Assembly: GCA_964019135.1 (NCBI GenBank) | Contig: OZ025258.1 | Coordinates: 10,931,961-10,995,960 of the forward strand | Reading direction: 5' to 3' | Source: Arenicola marina | Lineage: Eukaryota; Annelida; Polychaeta; Arenicolidae | Length of the DNA: 64,000 bases | Shown here: piece after piece, positions 29,901 through 39,205 of the stretch | How the letters are laid out: each line of letters begins with the position of its first letter | Numbering within the stretch: the stretch's first letter is position 1 | Position numbers and translations under genes: made by a program | The notes under the pieces: model-generated | Database searches by the model: none | Told to the model about the DNA's origin: nothing | The model's input: the letters and a program-made list of their open reading frames with translations, nothing else

Positions 29901-30406
29901 ATACGTCTCAATTACAAACAGCCCTAGAAAGGAATTCGTGTTGGAGATGGAGACAATTCGCCGTCTTGGCCGCCGATCAGTTTCACGTTGACCTTCCACC
30001 TGGTGGCTATATCGTGAATACAGATAGATCCAATCAAACAGGAAGACACTGGTTGGCTTTCTATAAAATGTCATCGGGGAAAATTGAGATGTTTGACTCA
30101 CTAGGAAAACCAATTCGTGCCTATGCTAATCTCAAGCATTTGGAATACTTTATTCAACAACCCATGAGAGCGGTGTGGCAGTCACTTGACTCAGATGTCT
30201 GCGGAGAATACTCTCTCTTCTACTTACATTTCAGATGTCTAGGTTACTCCACGCTACGAATCTATCGAGAGTATTGGTCTCCAAACACCGTATGCAATGA
30301 CAACTATATTCATAATTTCCGTTCTGTTCACTTTCCGCATATCACTCGCCGGCAGTCTCCGCGTTTCATTCAAGGCGCGTGTAAGTCCTATTTACCCATG
30401 GTTTAA
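29897..30406 (+). CDS. Adenain-like cysteine protease, right TIR copy
   Basis: This is a 169-residue maturation protease in the adenovirus protease/Ulp1 class. The residues expected for catalysis are present: His51 (RHWLAFY), Asp67 (MFDSLG), Gln95 and Cys102 (SDVCGEYS). Its ATG overlaps the capsid stop, so coupled expression with the capsid is likely. The amino-acid sequence matches the left-arm copy (13262-13771), which fits recent duplication or gene conversion between arms. The gene is complete at normal family length and is the last gene before the non-coding outer part of the TIR. Confidence 0.92.
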   Translation: MNTSQLQTALERNSCWRWRQFAVLAADQFHVDLPPGGYIVNTDRSNQTGRHWLAFYKMSSGKIEMFDSLGKPIRAYANLKHLEYFIQQPMRAVWQSLDSDVCGEYSLFYLHFRCLGYSTLRIYREYWSPNTVCNDNYIHNFRSVHFPHITRRQSPRFIQGACKSYLPMV

Positions 30407-31030
30407 ATTGTGAATAATGAAATGTATAGGATTTTGTGCTTGATACTAAGTTTTTGACTACGATAGATAAGTGTTGTAAAGCTATTCATGTGTGTGTGTT
30501 GTAGTTTAAAAATTAAAAAAACCCTAAAAGACATTGACCGTATGAACTCGCTTCTTTCTCCCGCTTCCCTTACGCTCCGCCCCCATGCCCCCTCTCTCGC
30601 TCGCTCGCTCGCTCGCCCGCTCGCTCAACTTTCGAAAATCGCTAGGGCGTGACGCCCCGCAGGCCCCGGTGTTGAGGGGCTTGAAGAAAAAATCGATAAG
30701 CGCCACAGGTGAAGTCACATACCCGTGAAACTCCGCCTCCTTACTGACTCGTTCGCTCCCACGCCCGCGGGGTCGACTCACTGATTTTGTTAGGAGTTTT
30801 AAAGCATGCATTTAAAAAAGAAAGAAAAAAAAGACGAAAAATAAATAATTGACGCTTCAACTCTACCCGACAACACGTATCAAGACAAAGACAACGAAAC
30901 ATCTGTCGTTCGCATACAAGAATTAATGTCACCAAAAATTGCTATTTTTATGAGTTTTAAAGCGTCCACTGCCCCTTTTCTGTGACCTTTAATATGAATC
31001 CGTGACAAGAATTAATGTCACCAAAAACAG
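30407..31030. other. Non-coding outer TIR segment with G/C-rich block
   Basis: It holds the GAGC microsatellite (about 30594-30630) and the AT-rich stretch TTTAAAAAAGAAAGAAAAAA at about 30811. A 95-codon frame at 30524-30811 (minus strand) is present in both arms, but it has microsatellite-driven composition and is not accepted as a gene. Confidence 0.5.
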
Positions 31031-31031
31031 C

Positions 31032-31960
31032 CTTCCTACTTCCATTTAAATCACCACTAGACATTATTCATCCATGACACAAGTCATTAAATTCAACGTA
31101 ACGACTGTTTTTTAATTTATTTTTATGAGTTTTAAAGCGTCCACTGCCCCTTTTCTGTGACCTTTAATATCAATGAAACAATTCACAGACTGTATTGCAT
31201 GAATCCGTGAACAAATTATTATAACACGCAGTGAAGCGACTCTTATTATAACGCGAGCTTGAGAGCTGACGGGGACAATAGAGTGATTGATCGCTGGCTC
31301 ATTTACTGCGATTATCCACCCACGGGGCAGATGGCGGAAGGGGGAGGGAGGGGGGGGGGTGATCTTCCTACTTCCATTTAAATCACCACTAGACATTATT
31401 CATCCATGACACAAGTCATTAAATTCAACGTAACGACTGTTTTTTAATTTATTTTTATGAGTTTTAAAGCGTCCACTGCCCCTTTTCTGTGACCTTTAAT
31501 ATCAATGAAACAATTCACAGACTGTATTGCATGAATCCGTGAACAAATTATTATAACACGCAGTGAAGCGACTCTTATTATAACGCGAGCTTGAGAGCTG
31601 ACGGGGACAATAGAGTGATTGATCGCTGGCTCATTTACTGCGATTATCCACCCACGGGGCAGATGGCGGAAGGGGGAGGGAGGGGGGGGGGGTGATCTTC
31701 CTACTTCCATTTAAATCACCACTAGACATTATTCATCCATGACACAAGTCATTAAATTCAACGCAACGACTGTTTTATAATTTATTTTTATGAGTTTTAA
31801 AGCATCCACTGAACAAGTTATTATAACACGCAGTGAAGCGACTCTTATTATAACGCGAGCTTGAGAGCTGACGGGGACAATAGAGTGATTGATCGCTGGC
31901 TCATTTACTGCGATTATCCACCCACGGGGCAGATGGCGGAAGGGGGAGGGAGGGGGGGGG
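31032..31960. repeat. Three tandem copies of the roughly 332-bp TIR repeat, right arm
   Basis: CTTCCTACTTCCATTTAAAT starts units at 31032, 31364 and 31697, giving periods of 332 and 333 bp. Each unit ends in a G-rich run after GGCAGATGGCGGAAGGGGGA. The third unit lacks an internal segment, between the TTTTAAAGC motif and GAACAAGTTATT. The left arm has one unit fewer, so the array changed length in one arm only. Confidence 0.88.
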
Positions 31961-32146
31961 GAGGGGGGAGAGGGCAGTTGGTTCATGATCGACGGGACGC
32001 GGGAGGCGCGGGCGTGGGGTAGGGTGGGGCGTGGGGTACCCCCACCCCTCTCTACCAAGCATGGGGTGGGAGTGGAGGGGGGCGTGGGGTGGCGTGGGGT
32101 GGCGTGGGGGGTACGGTGGGGACAGCCGAACTCCTTCCTAACTACT

Positions 32147-32152
32147 TATGCT
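32147..32152. repeat. Maverick target-site duplication, right copy (TATGCT)
   Basis: It follows the terminal ACTACT of the element exactly and is identical to 11850-11855. Confidence 0.92.
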
Positions 32153-33187
32153 ACTCAGTGCATAAATACTCAATGATGTCAGTTATGCCTTCATTGTCGT
32201 CAGATCCAGTTGCAAAAATTATTTTATGGCATCGACACGCATTAAATCTTCTTCCGTGGCGCGATCACCATGATTTAAGACCTACTGCCTTAAGCAGTTG
32301 GCTGGTAAAACACTAAAATTGTACTTACTGATACGATATTTGTCACATATAAAATTAACGCTCTTACTTGTATTGGATTTACTTTCCTTAAGGATAACCG
32401 TGCACAGATATTCGTGCAAGGGTTCTTTCTTAAGAGCATACTTTTTACGAAAATAATAAATCTGTTGTGAAGTTGTACTTTAACAGCCAGGTCATTACAC
32501 ATAATTGGAAGAAATTTAGAGTGAGTTCGATAAGGTAAATCAAATAGTCTGCGTATCACCTTCCGCCAGGCTATATAAAACGATTGACATGCCGTGGATG
32601 AGAAATCCCATAATTGGCACATATAAGCCGACATAGTATTACATAAACCCTTGAATAAATCATATTTAACGTCATGCGCCACATGTTTACACTGAGCTAT
32701 AAAACGCTTACTTTGCGATAGAATGCGTTAAGGGGATTGTTATGGACACCTTCATCGTCTTTAGTAGAGTTGACGAGATTATCCAAATGTACAGCGGTTT
32801 TTGGGATATTAACAGCATACCCTCAAAAGCTATTTGAGTACTTGAAAGATCAGCGCGATTAAATATCAACAGTTGACTCTTCTTGGGATTGAATATAATA
32901 TCATACTCGTTTGCAAAGCCACTTGCTATGCTTAACATGGCTTCAAGTGCATGTCTTCTTGGAGCAAGTACAACTAAGTCATCTGTATATGCCAAGGCAC
33001 CGACAAAGATGTGGCCAATGTGGCACCCAAGGCCCGAGTTTTTCAGTCGTTCTATCCGTTTGTCACAATAAACACAGTACAGAATAGGAGACATTACATC
33101 ACCTTGTTTAACGCCGTTGCTCACAGTGAACGCAGGACTAACAATATTAGCCCACTGCACGCGCACACCCTGATTAGTGTACAGCAC
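32153..33187 (-). pseudogene. LINE reverse transcriptase, C-terminal half
   Basis: This is the C-terminal half of a non-LTR reverse transcriptase in two frames. 32708-33187 holds the RT core: SNGVKQGDVMSP is the fingers/palm motif, AYTDDLVVLAP the catalytic Y-x-DD, and FNPKKSQLLIF the following strand. 32290-32682 holds the thumb and C-terminal region, in the next frame. The break near 32700 shows decay. The N-terminal RT part is at 34096-34802 on the same strand, separated by other insertions. The 3' UTR of this LINE is cut by the Maverick at 32152; its continuation is probably 11716-11849. Confidence 0.82.
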
Positions 33188-33189
33188 TG

Positions 33190-33560
33190 CAAGGAACCTG
33201 GCAATGACGGGACATATCCTCCTTTCAATAAGAGTCTTAAACAGTTTTATATAATTTACACAATCAAAAGCTTATATATATTTAATAAATGGTTTGGTAA
33301 GTTAAACTCTCAACCATCGCTTCACCTTTTAAAGAGAAATACTAAGGATAGTTTGCTAAAGACAATCGATACGAGTGATTCAACCAATGTTAACGTAAAT
33401 TTTTTTTGTCTTTTTTTTGTCTTGTTTTTATTTTTCTTCTTTCTTTTTTGTTGTTTTTTGTTGTGTTTTTTTGAGCAAATAAGCCTCGGCTTCTGCTCCT
33501 TGCCAACCTGTTTTTTATTATGTTAATTTATGTACTATCCATGGCAATAAAGATTCTATC
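33190..33560 (+). mobile_element. LINE 3'-end fragment on the plus strand
   Basis: The plus strand reads a decayed coding tail, then a T-rich stretch (33400-33470), then ATGGCAATAAAGATTCTATC, resembling the 3' end of a non-LTR element. It interrupts the minus-strand LINE between its two RT halves. No RT motifs remain in it. Confidence 0.5.
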
Positions 33561-33630
33561 TAAGGTCTGTGAATTTGGGCGATAATTGCATAAAGGCGGG
33601 CTAGGCTAAAATAACATTACTGTTGTCTGA

Positions 33631-34092
33631 TAGGGTAAAACGCCCACTTCATTTTGGGGCAAAACGCCTATCAGATTATTGGGTAGGCATTTTATCCCAT
33701 TGGTAGGCGTTTTGCCCCATTATCAATTCTCTCATTAAAAATATATTTCTTGTTTAACACATAGATCGAAAATTCGTCTACTTTATTAATGTTCGTTATA
33801 ATAGAACATAATGGAAATGATTAAAGATGCTCATACATATATTATTCACCTATATCATGACTTTACAAACAGGGCGTTTTGCCCCTCACCGGGGACAGAA
33901 CGCCCCCAAATGGAATTTTATCTTTTCGTCTTCCACTCCTTACGGTTAATATTTACAAAGAAATCCATGTATCATTAACGTAGAACCATGGGTGATGAAG
34001 GTCTCTGACGTTATCTAGATTTGCTCGTATCATACTGAAAATATATATGGCGCATCTTGCTTAAGGTAGGCGTTTTGCCCCACTCTACCCTA
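33631..34092. mobile_element. MITE with GGGTA...GGGGCAAAACGCC inverted ends
   Basis: One end reads TAGGGTAAAACGCCCACTTC and the other, as reverse complement, TAGGGTAGAGTGGGGCAAAA. The motif GGGGCAAAACGCCTA is repeated in both orientations inside (33655-33720, 33870-33910, 34066-34081). It is about 460 bp and has no coding content. It is inserted in the LINE RT region. A TA duplication is possible but cannot be separated from the ends. Confidence 0.65.
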
Positions 34093-34095
34093 CCT

Positions 34096-35066
34096 CTGTA
34101 ATTCGATGAGTCATTGATGGATTTGTTAGCACTTTTTGGTATGGGCTTCACTGCCGATAAAAGAAAACCACCCGGAGAGAAACCATGGCGCAGTATACTA
34201 CTGAAAAGAAGTGATATGAGCGTGTAGAGAGTATGGGTTCCGTTTATCAGATGATCTGTAGAGTGCCCCAGGTCCCCCTTCCCGGGCTTCAACATTGCAA
34301 TTGTGTTATATACATCTTCTGTGCATACATAATGATTTGAGTGACATAAACCTTTACAACATTTCTGTTTAACAGCTTCCTTAATCCCGTTACTCAACTG
34401 GGTAATTTCTGTTGTTTTGTATGAAACACTATTATATAGTTCGCGATATTTTACGCCAAATAACTGCCCAATAGCTGGTTCTCCTATTGCGTCGTCAATC
34501 CAGTTTGGCAAGTTACACTTGGTCGAGCGTATCTTCCTCACTTCTGTCCATTTGTCTCTATCTTTACTGCATAGAAATGCATTCGCTAATTTATTGGACG
34601 AAACCTGTTTTTTATGTAGTTTTACTTGGCGAAGTGCATAATGGTACTGCGCTCTGGTTTTTCCCCGAATATCAGCCAAGAGACCATATGTCTTGGAGAG
34701 TCGTTCTCTTGCCAGATATTGTGCCAGAACATGCTCCTCCTGCTCAACTTGATCATTCCACCCAGGGACGCGTTTCATGCATTCTTGGTATTGACTTGTC
34801 ACTTGATCTAACGCATGTGCTGATTATGGCGTCATGAAAGAGGTGCGGTTTACCCTTGTGTCTGCTGCAGAGCAGGTCATCCCAGTGTAGATACTCCCAT
34901 GGTATATTAATTGCCATAAGATCTGAATCCACCCACTCCTTATATCGGATTTTCTGAGCGTCTGAGGCACCATGCCATTTTACTGTTTTCTTGGGTGAGA
35001 CATACATAACTCGGGAGTGCTCCATAGGGATGTTTAGGCAGAAACTGACCGGTGAGTCAGACATAC
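34096..35066 (-). pseudogene. LINE endonuclease-RT linker and N-terminal RT
   Basis: This is the upstream part of the LINE whose RT core lies at 32708-33187. Frames 34753-35060 and 34011-34802 (minus strand) give the linker (IRYKEWVDSDLM, YLHWDDLL) and the RT N-terminus (TEDVYNTIAMLKPGKGDLGH, SAVKPIPKSANKSINDSSNY). The second frame becomes MITE sequence below 34096. Upstream, the LINE is cut by the tail of another LINE at about 35067. Confidence 0.72.
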
Positions 35067-36640
35067 ACATCATCATCATCATTTATTTCGACCAGGAATC
35101 AATACAATACAACATAGCATACAACAGGAAAAAAAAAAAAAAAAAAAAAAGGCACCAATGGTGCTAAAAAACTCATTAAATCCATTTACTACAGCCGAAC
35201 GGTCAGATGTTGGCTTGCCATTAATATTAGAGCTCGGGGAATTTGTCCTTTCGGTTTGATCTATTTATGACGGATCTTATTGCCTTCCATGTTGCCTTGA
35301 TGTCTCCCTTACATTTTTCGAAAGCATGGTAATAATACGATCTTTTGGCCAACCGAATGTTATGTTTTAATATGGTATCATACGTTCTAAGATTGGTTTT
35401 CAGAATATCGTATTGACAGGACGTTGGCGCTGTCATTTTAAGTCTCTTGTAAAGTTTATCTTTAAACGCTATGGACTTTATGACACCATTAGTGATCCAG
35501 TTTGCCTTTTTATGTTTCCTCTTGTTAAATTTAACTGTTTTGTCCGGTAAAAAAGTAGCCCTGGCCTTTGCTAGTACATCGTCCATTATCTCATAATTGA
35601 TATTAGGATCGGCGCTAAGGTCACTGTTCAGTCTACCTAGAATATTTTCGTTTGCAATGTGCTGTTTAAATTGTAGCATTGACTGTGGATCATTGGTTTT
35701 TATATTAATATAAGGGGGCGTTTTATTTGAGCGTCGTATATCTATGTCTAAGCATAAGAACTAAAGGAGGTGGTCTGAAATGGCCTTCAATAAAATTCCC
35801 GCCGTTGTATTCAACGAACTGGGTGTTAATTTACATAAGAAAATTATCGATCAGTGTACCCCTATTACGTGACAATCGGGTCGGTAGTGTGATTTTGGGA
35901 AGAAAACTGCAAGACATGATGCAATCAAAATAATCGCTAATGGCCGGTTTTTCATTAATCATTAGGAGGTCAATGTTGAAGTCACCTGCTAAAATACATT
36001 CCCTATTAGGTTTGCTTCTCTCAAATGAAAAGAGAACCTCAGACAATTTTTCTGAAAAGGCTGCATAGTTTTCATTGATGTCGCATGGAGGTCGATATAT
36101 ATTTCCTAGAAGCATTTTCTTGTCAGTATTACGTCCATATACTTCAATGAATTGCCCTTCCCATATATTCGACTTAATCGGGTTTTCTATAAAATTAAAT
36201 GCATATGACTTATTGAGATATATAAGCAGACCTCCACGCGTGCTACAGGATTTACCCTGCGATATCAATACATAGTCATCGAGTTCGAAAATGCCAGTAT
36301 CAGCATCATCTGATAACCAGGTTTCTTGTAAACAGACTGCACATAACACAACATTGCGATCACGTAGAACCTCTAAAAACACTTTCAATTGATCAATTTT
36401 AGAACGAATGGGGGCAATATTTAAACTAAGCATGGTGAACTCATGTCGTTTACTCTCCGTGACCTTAATAAACCCATCCAAATCACAATAAGGTGAGTGT
36501 TCAATAATAATTACTTCCGAACAATCAATTTCAGATTTGCCATTACAATTAACTTTTAATGTATCAATAAGTAAATTAATATTTACACCCCCAAATTTTT
36601 TTAAGATGTCACCAACATTCTCGTTACCCACAATCGACAT
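35067..36640 (-). mobile_element. Internally deleted LINE: endonuclease and linker joined to the 3' tail
   Basis: A start codon at 36640 opens a 269-residue endonuclease (to 35831): SLNIAPIRSKIDQLK, CLQETWLSDDADT, GNIYRPPCDI, AGDFNIDLLM and PTRLSRNRGTLIDNFL. The linker follows in another frame (35227-35679: KRKHKKANWITNGVIKSIAF). After FPEL and a frameshift, NGKPTSDRSAVVNGFNEFF can be read. The sequence then passes directly into a T22 run (35129-35150 on the plus strand) and the 3' tail AATAAATGATGATGATGATG. The whole RT domain is missing. The endonuclease is of the same family as 1-1104. The tail abuts another LINE, so this is a nested insertion. Confidence 0.82.
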
Positions 36641-36791
36641 AGAAAATCACTGCAATAACATTGTGAATCTCCGCAAACAGGCAAATAAACAAGTGAACAG
36701 AAACATATAAATGAACCTTTAAACAACAAACAGTTTTGTCATGGGTGTCCATTTCACTCAGCTTTTCACCAGAAACACACCCGGGTAGCGC

Positions 36792-38290
36792 AATAGACGA
36801 TTTCCTAAACTACTGCGCCATCTATCGGCAGCGGGAAACACCAGGGTCGCGGGTCGACACCCAAAACCTGGAGCGCGCGAGTGACGCCGTTTAACACGTA
36901 CGCGGGGCGGATTTCCTCAGAGAGAGTAGACCCCTCGTACACAATGCCAGTGTTTTCTATTAGTGATGATTGATTTATGTACATAATTTCACCACTTTGA
37001 GCAAGATAAACGTCTACGGTATGCAGATACATAATTCAAGATGGACTCAACCGGCTTTCTTCGGCTGTTATCATGAGTTTAAATCGTCGTGTTGGTTTGT
37101 GAGCGGACTGCAGGTTTTGTTGTTTTCCTGAAGAGCGGGCGGGGAGGGACCATTTATTTTCACTACTGAACTTTTCGAACCAACTTTTCGCGTCACGGGC
37201 GGAGGGATGTGGGAGGACCGGTTTTCAGTAGGGCAGGTTTGCCAGAATCTTTAAGGTCCCAGCCCCTGTACTTCTTTAATGTCATTGGGGGGAAAGTAAC
37301 ATGGCAGCGACCATCGAATCTGTTAACAGCTACCACACTGAGTGCAATCTTTGATTTGTAACTAACATCAATGCTGCGCGATCACCTAGTATACGGCAAC
37401 TTTAAAAATCTTTTAAAAATGTCTGAATCGTAACTATGTACAAAATAGAGGAATTATATATGCCAAAAATTAAAAAGCAGCGATGTCTGCCAGCTAGAGA
37501 CTATGGCACCATCTATATATTTCTGTCAGTGCTGTGGTAGCCTGCAATTCAAAGTGTGTACACATGTATTGAAAACATATGACAGATGCATAAACACAAA
37601 GAAATGCAGAGCCTACCTACACACAACAACTACTGAATGAAATCAGCGGCCACCAGTTGATAGAGATGCAGGCCTATTGCCGAATCTCCAGCTTCGTGGT
37701 CACTGAATAAATAACTAAGCGCTCCCTGCGCCAGCCAGTGGAAGCGTCAGCCACTGCTACAGTGTCCACAACGCCATGTGCGCCGTGTACAATGTAAACA
37801 AACTTCACTGGGCGATTCTAATTCAACTTTGTTGATATACGTAAACGAGAATCAAGAAAAGTTTCTATCAAAGTACCAACATAAATGATCCATCTAAGTG
37901 TCTTTGAAAATGAAATGTTGCTAGCGTGAATAATTTAAGAAGGAAATGGAAATTACAAGGATACTTCCAGGCATATGGCGGACATTTGCAAAGACTGTCA
38001 TTTTGTCTTCAAGACCGCACATTGTATGGTACTAATGACTCATTCATTTCGTGGGATCAAAAGACAAAAGAATATGTATTACATTCTCTGATGATTTGTC
38101 TTAGTCCTGATCCATTTTTCACGAACATAAAGACTGGTTGTCCTACGAATCGAATAAGTTTAGTACGGAGAAGTTTTGAGGGCTCATACGGCTCAAGGCT
38201 GTGCGGCGCTCGTTCCTCTAATCCCGACCCGCAACCGACGCGCCAGACGCGTTAGGCGGCACTGCGCATGCTCGTAGGAAATCGTCTATT
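36792..38290. repeat. Region bounded by 16-bp inverted repeats, possible DNA-transposon relic
   Basis: AATAGACGATTTCCTA at 36792-36807 occurs as its reverse complement at 38275-38290. Inside are an open frame on the minus strand (36805-37032, 75 codons, starting MYLHTVDVYLAQSGEI, no family recognised) and an unsupported plus-strand frame at 37926-38255. No transposase and no target duplication were found, so the assignment is weak. Confidence 0.35.
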
Positions 38291-39205
38291 AACCTGTATT
38301 TGAAGAGTGACGGCTTCCTAATTACTTACAACATTATATCTGCATACAAAATAACAAAACATTGTGACTGATATGAACACAGCCGGATAAAGCAGCAGCG
38401 CAGACACTGCAATTAACCTAATACTGTATAACTCACAGAACACCGTGGCCATTACAAGGCGCAATCATCAGCGGTAACACCTGGCATATCACCCTTGTGG
38501 GAAAGGCCCCCGGACACTGAAAATACATACCAGGCCACGCGGGCAGTTTACTGACTGGATCGAACTCGTTTTTCGCGGGGGGAGAGAACGTATGGGACGT
38601 AGACAGAAGGCACGAATGTACAACCACTTACGATCTTTTACTGTTTAACATCAGTCATTAGAGCTCGTTTTTTCTATGCCGAGATATACCGAGTAGATTT
38701 GCTTCACACCCCTATATTGAGCCATTTATTTGAAACAGAAGTGGGCTACGCTAATTTATGCCACTACGACACTACCATACAGCTCTAGGGGGCAAACCGT
38801 GAACCCTTTGGGAGAGGGCTTGTGTAAACACATGGTATGCATGCATATCAAGCTATTGGGTCCTATGGCCCGTTATAGAGGAAACAAACAAGAACAATTA
38901 ACAATTAACGTTTGAGCTCGGTGTCATTAATGAGTAAGCTCTCCGTCTTCAGGCTTGGCTGATGACGGGTGGGAGCCGAAGGGGCGTGCGTCGTACAATC
39001 GACAACCAAGGCAAATATAAACAATAAACATTGACGCTGGCCTTTTTTTTTGTTTTACAACCAGAATGCCAGAAAGTTTCTAAACCTTTCAAATTGTATA
39101 GGCATATAGGAACATGGCTACACACCTGGATGAATATGTAGTATGAAACTACTGTTTTGACGAGTGTTGACGAGGCCGCTGTTCATATTGGAGGAGGATG
39201 GGAAC
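38291..39205. other. Non-coding, nothing recognised
   Basis: Short open frames only, with no known motif and no clear repeat. Confidence 0.35.

Larger units (their letters stand above)
11856..32146 (+). mobile_element. Maverick/Polinton (adintovirus-like) element, complete to both ends, with nested Gypsy insertion
   Basis: Both ends are defined by the terminal sequence AGTAGTTAGGAAGG (left) and its reverse complement (right), flanked by the 6-bp duplication TATGCT. The span is 20,291 bp, or about 15.75 kb once the later Gypsy insertion and its duplication are subtracted. That is within the usual Maverick range of about 15-20 kb. It encodes the diagnostic set: polymerase B piece, packaging ATPase, integrase, minor and major capsid proteins and adenain-like protease. 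Unusual points are terminal inverted repeats over 3 kb long that contain complete genes, a polymerase reduced to its C-terminal part, and LINE and minisatellite sequence inside the left half. Mobilisation would need polymerase, and probably integrase, from another copy. Confidence 0.93.
28486..32146 (+). repeat. Right terminal inverted repeat of the Maverick
   Basis: This is a 3.66-kb arm running from inside the core gene through the intact capsid and protease genes, the GAGC microsatellite and three roughly 332-bp repeats to the terminal CTAACTACT. It is about 330 bp longer than the left arm (without the Gypsy element), mainly because it holds one more repeat unit. Published Polinton TIRs are usually hundreds of bases to about 1.5 kb, so this is unusually long. 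Confidence 0.93.

Noticed and set aside
33011-33526. 171-codon plus-strand frame over the LINE region
   Set aside because: Its first half is antisense to the LINE RT and its end is translated poly-T; only the nucleotide-level LINE 3' end is kept as a feature.
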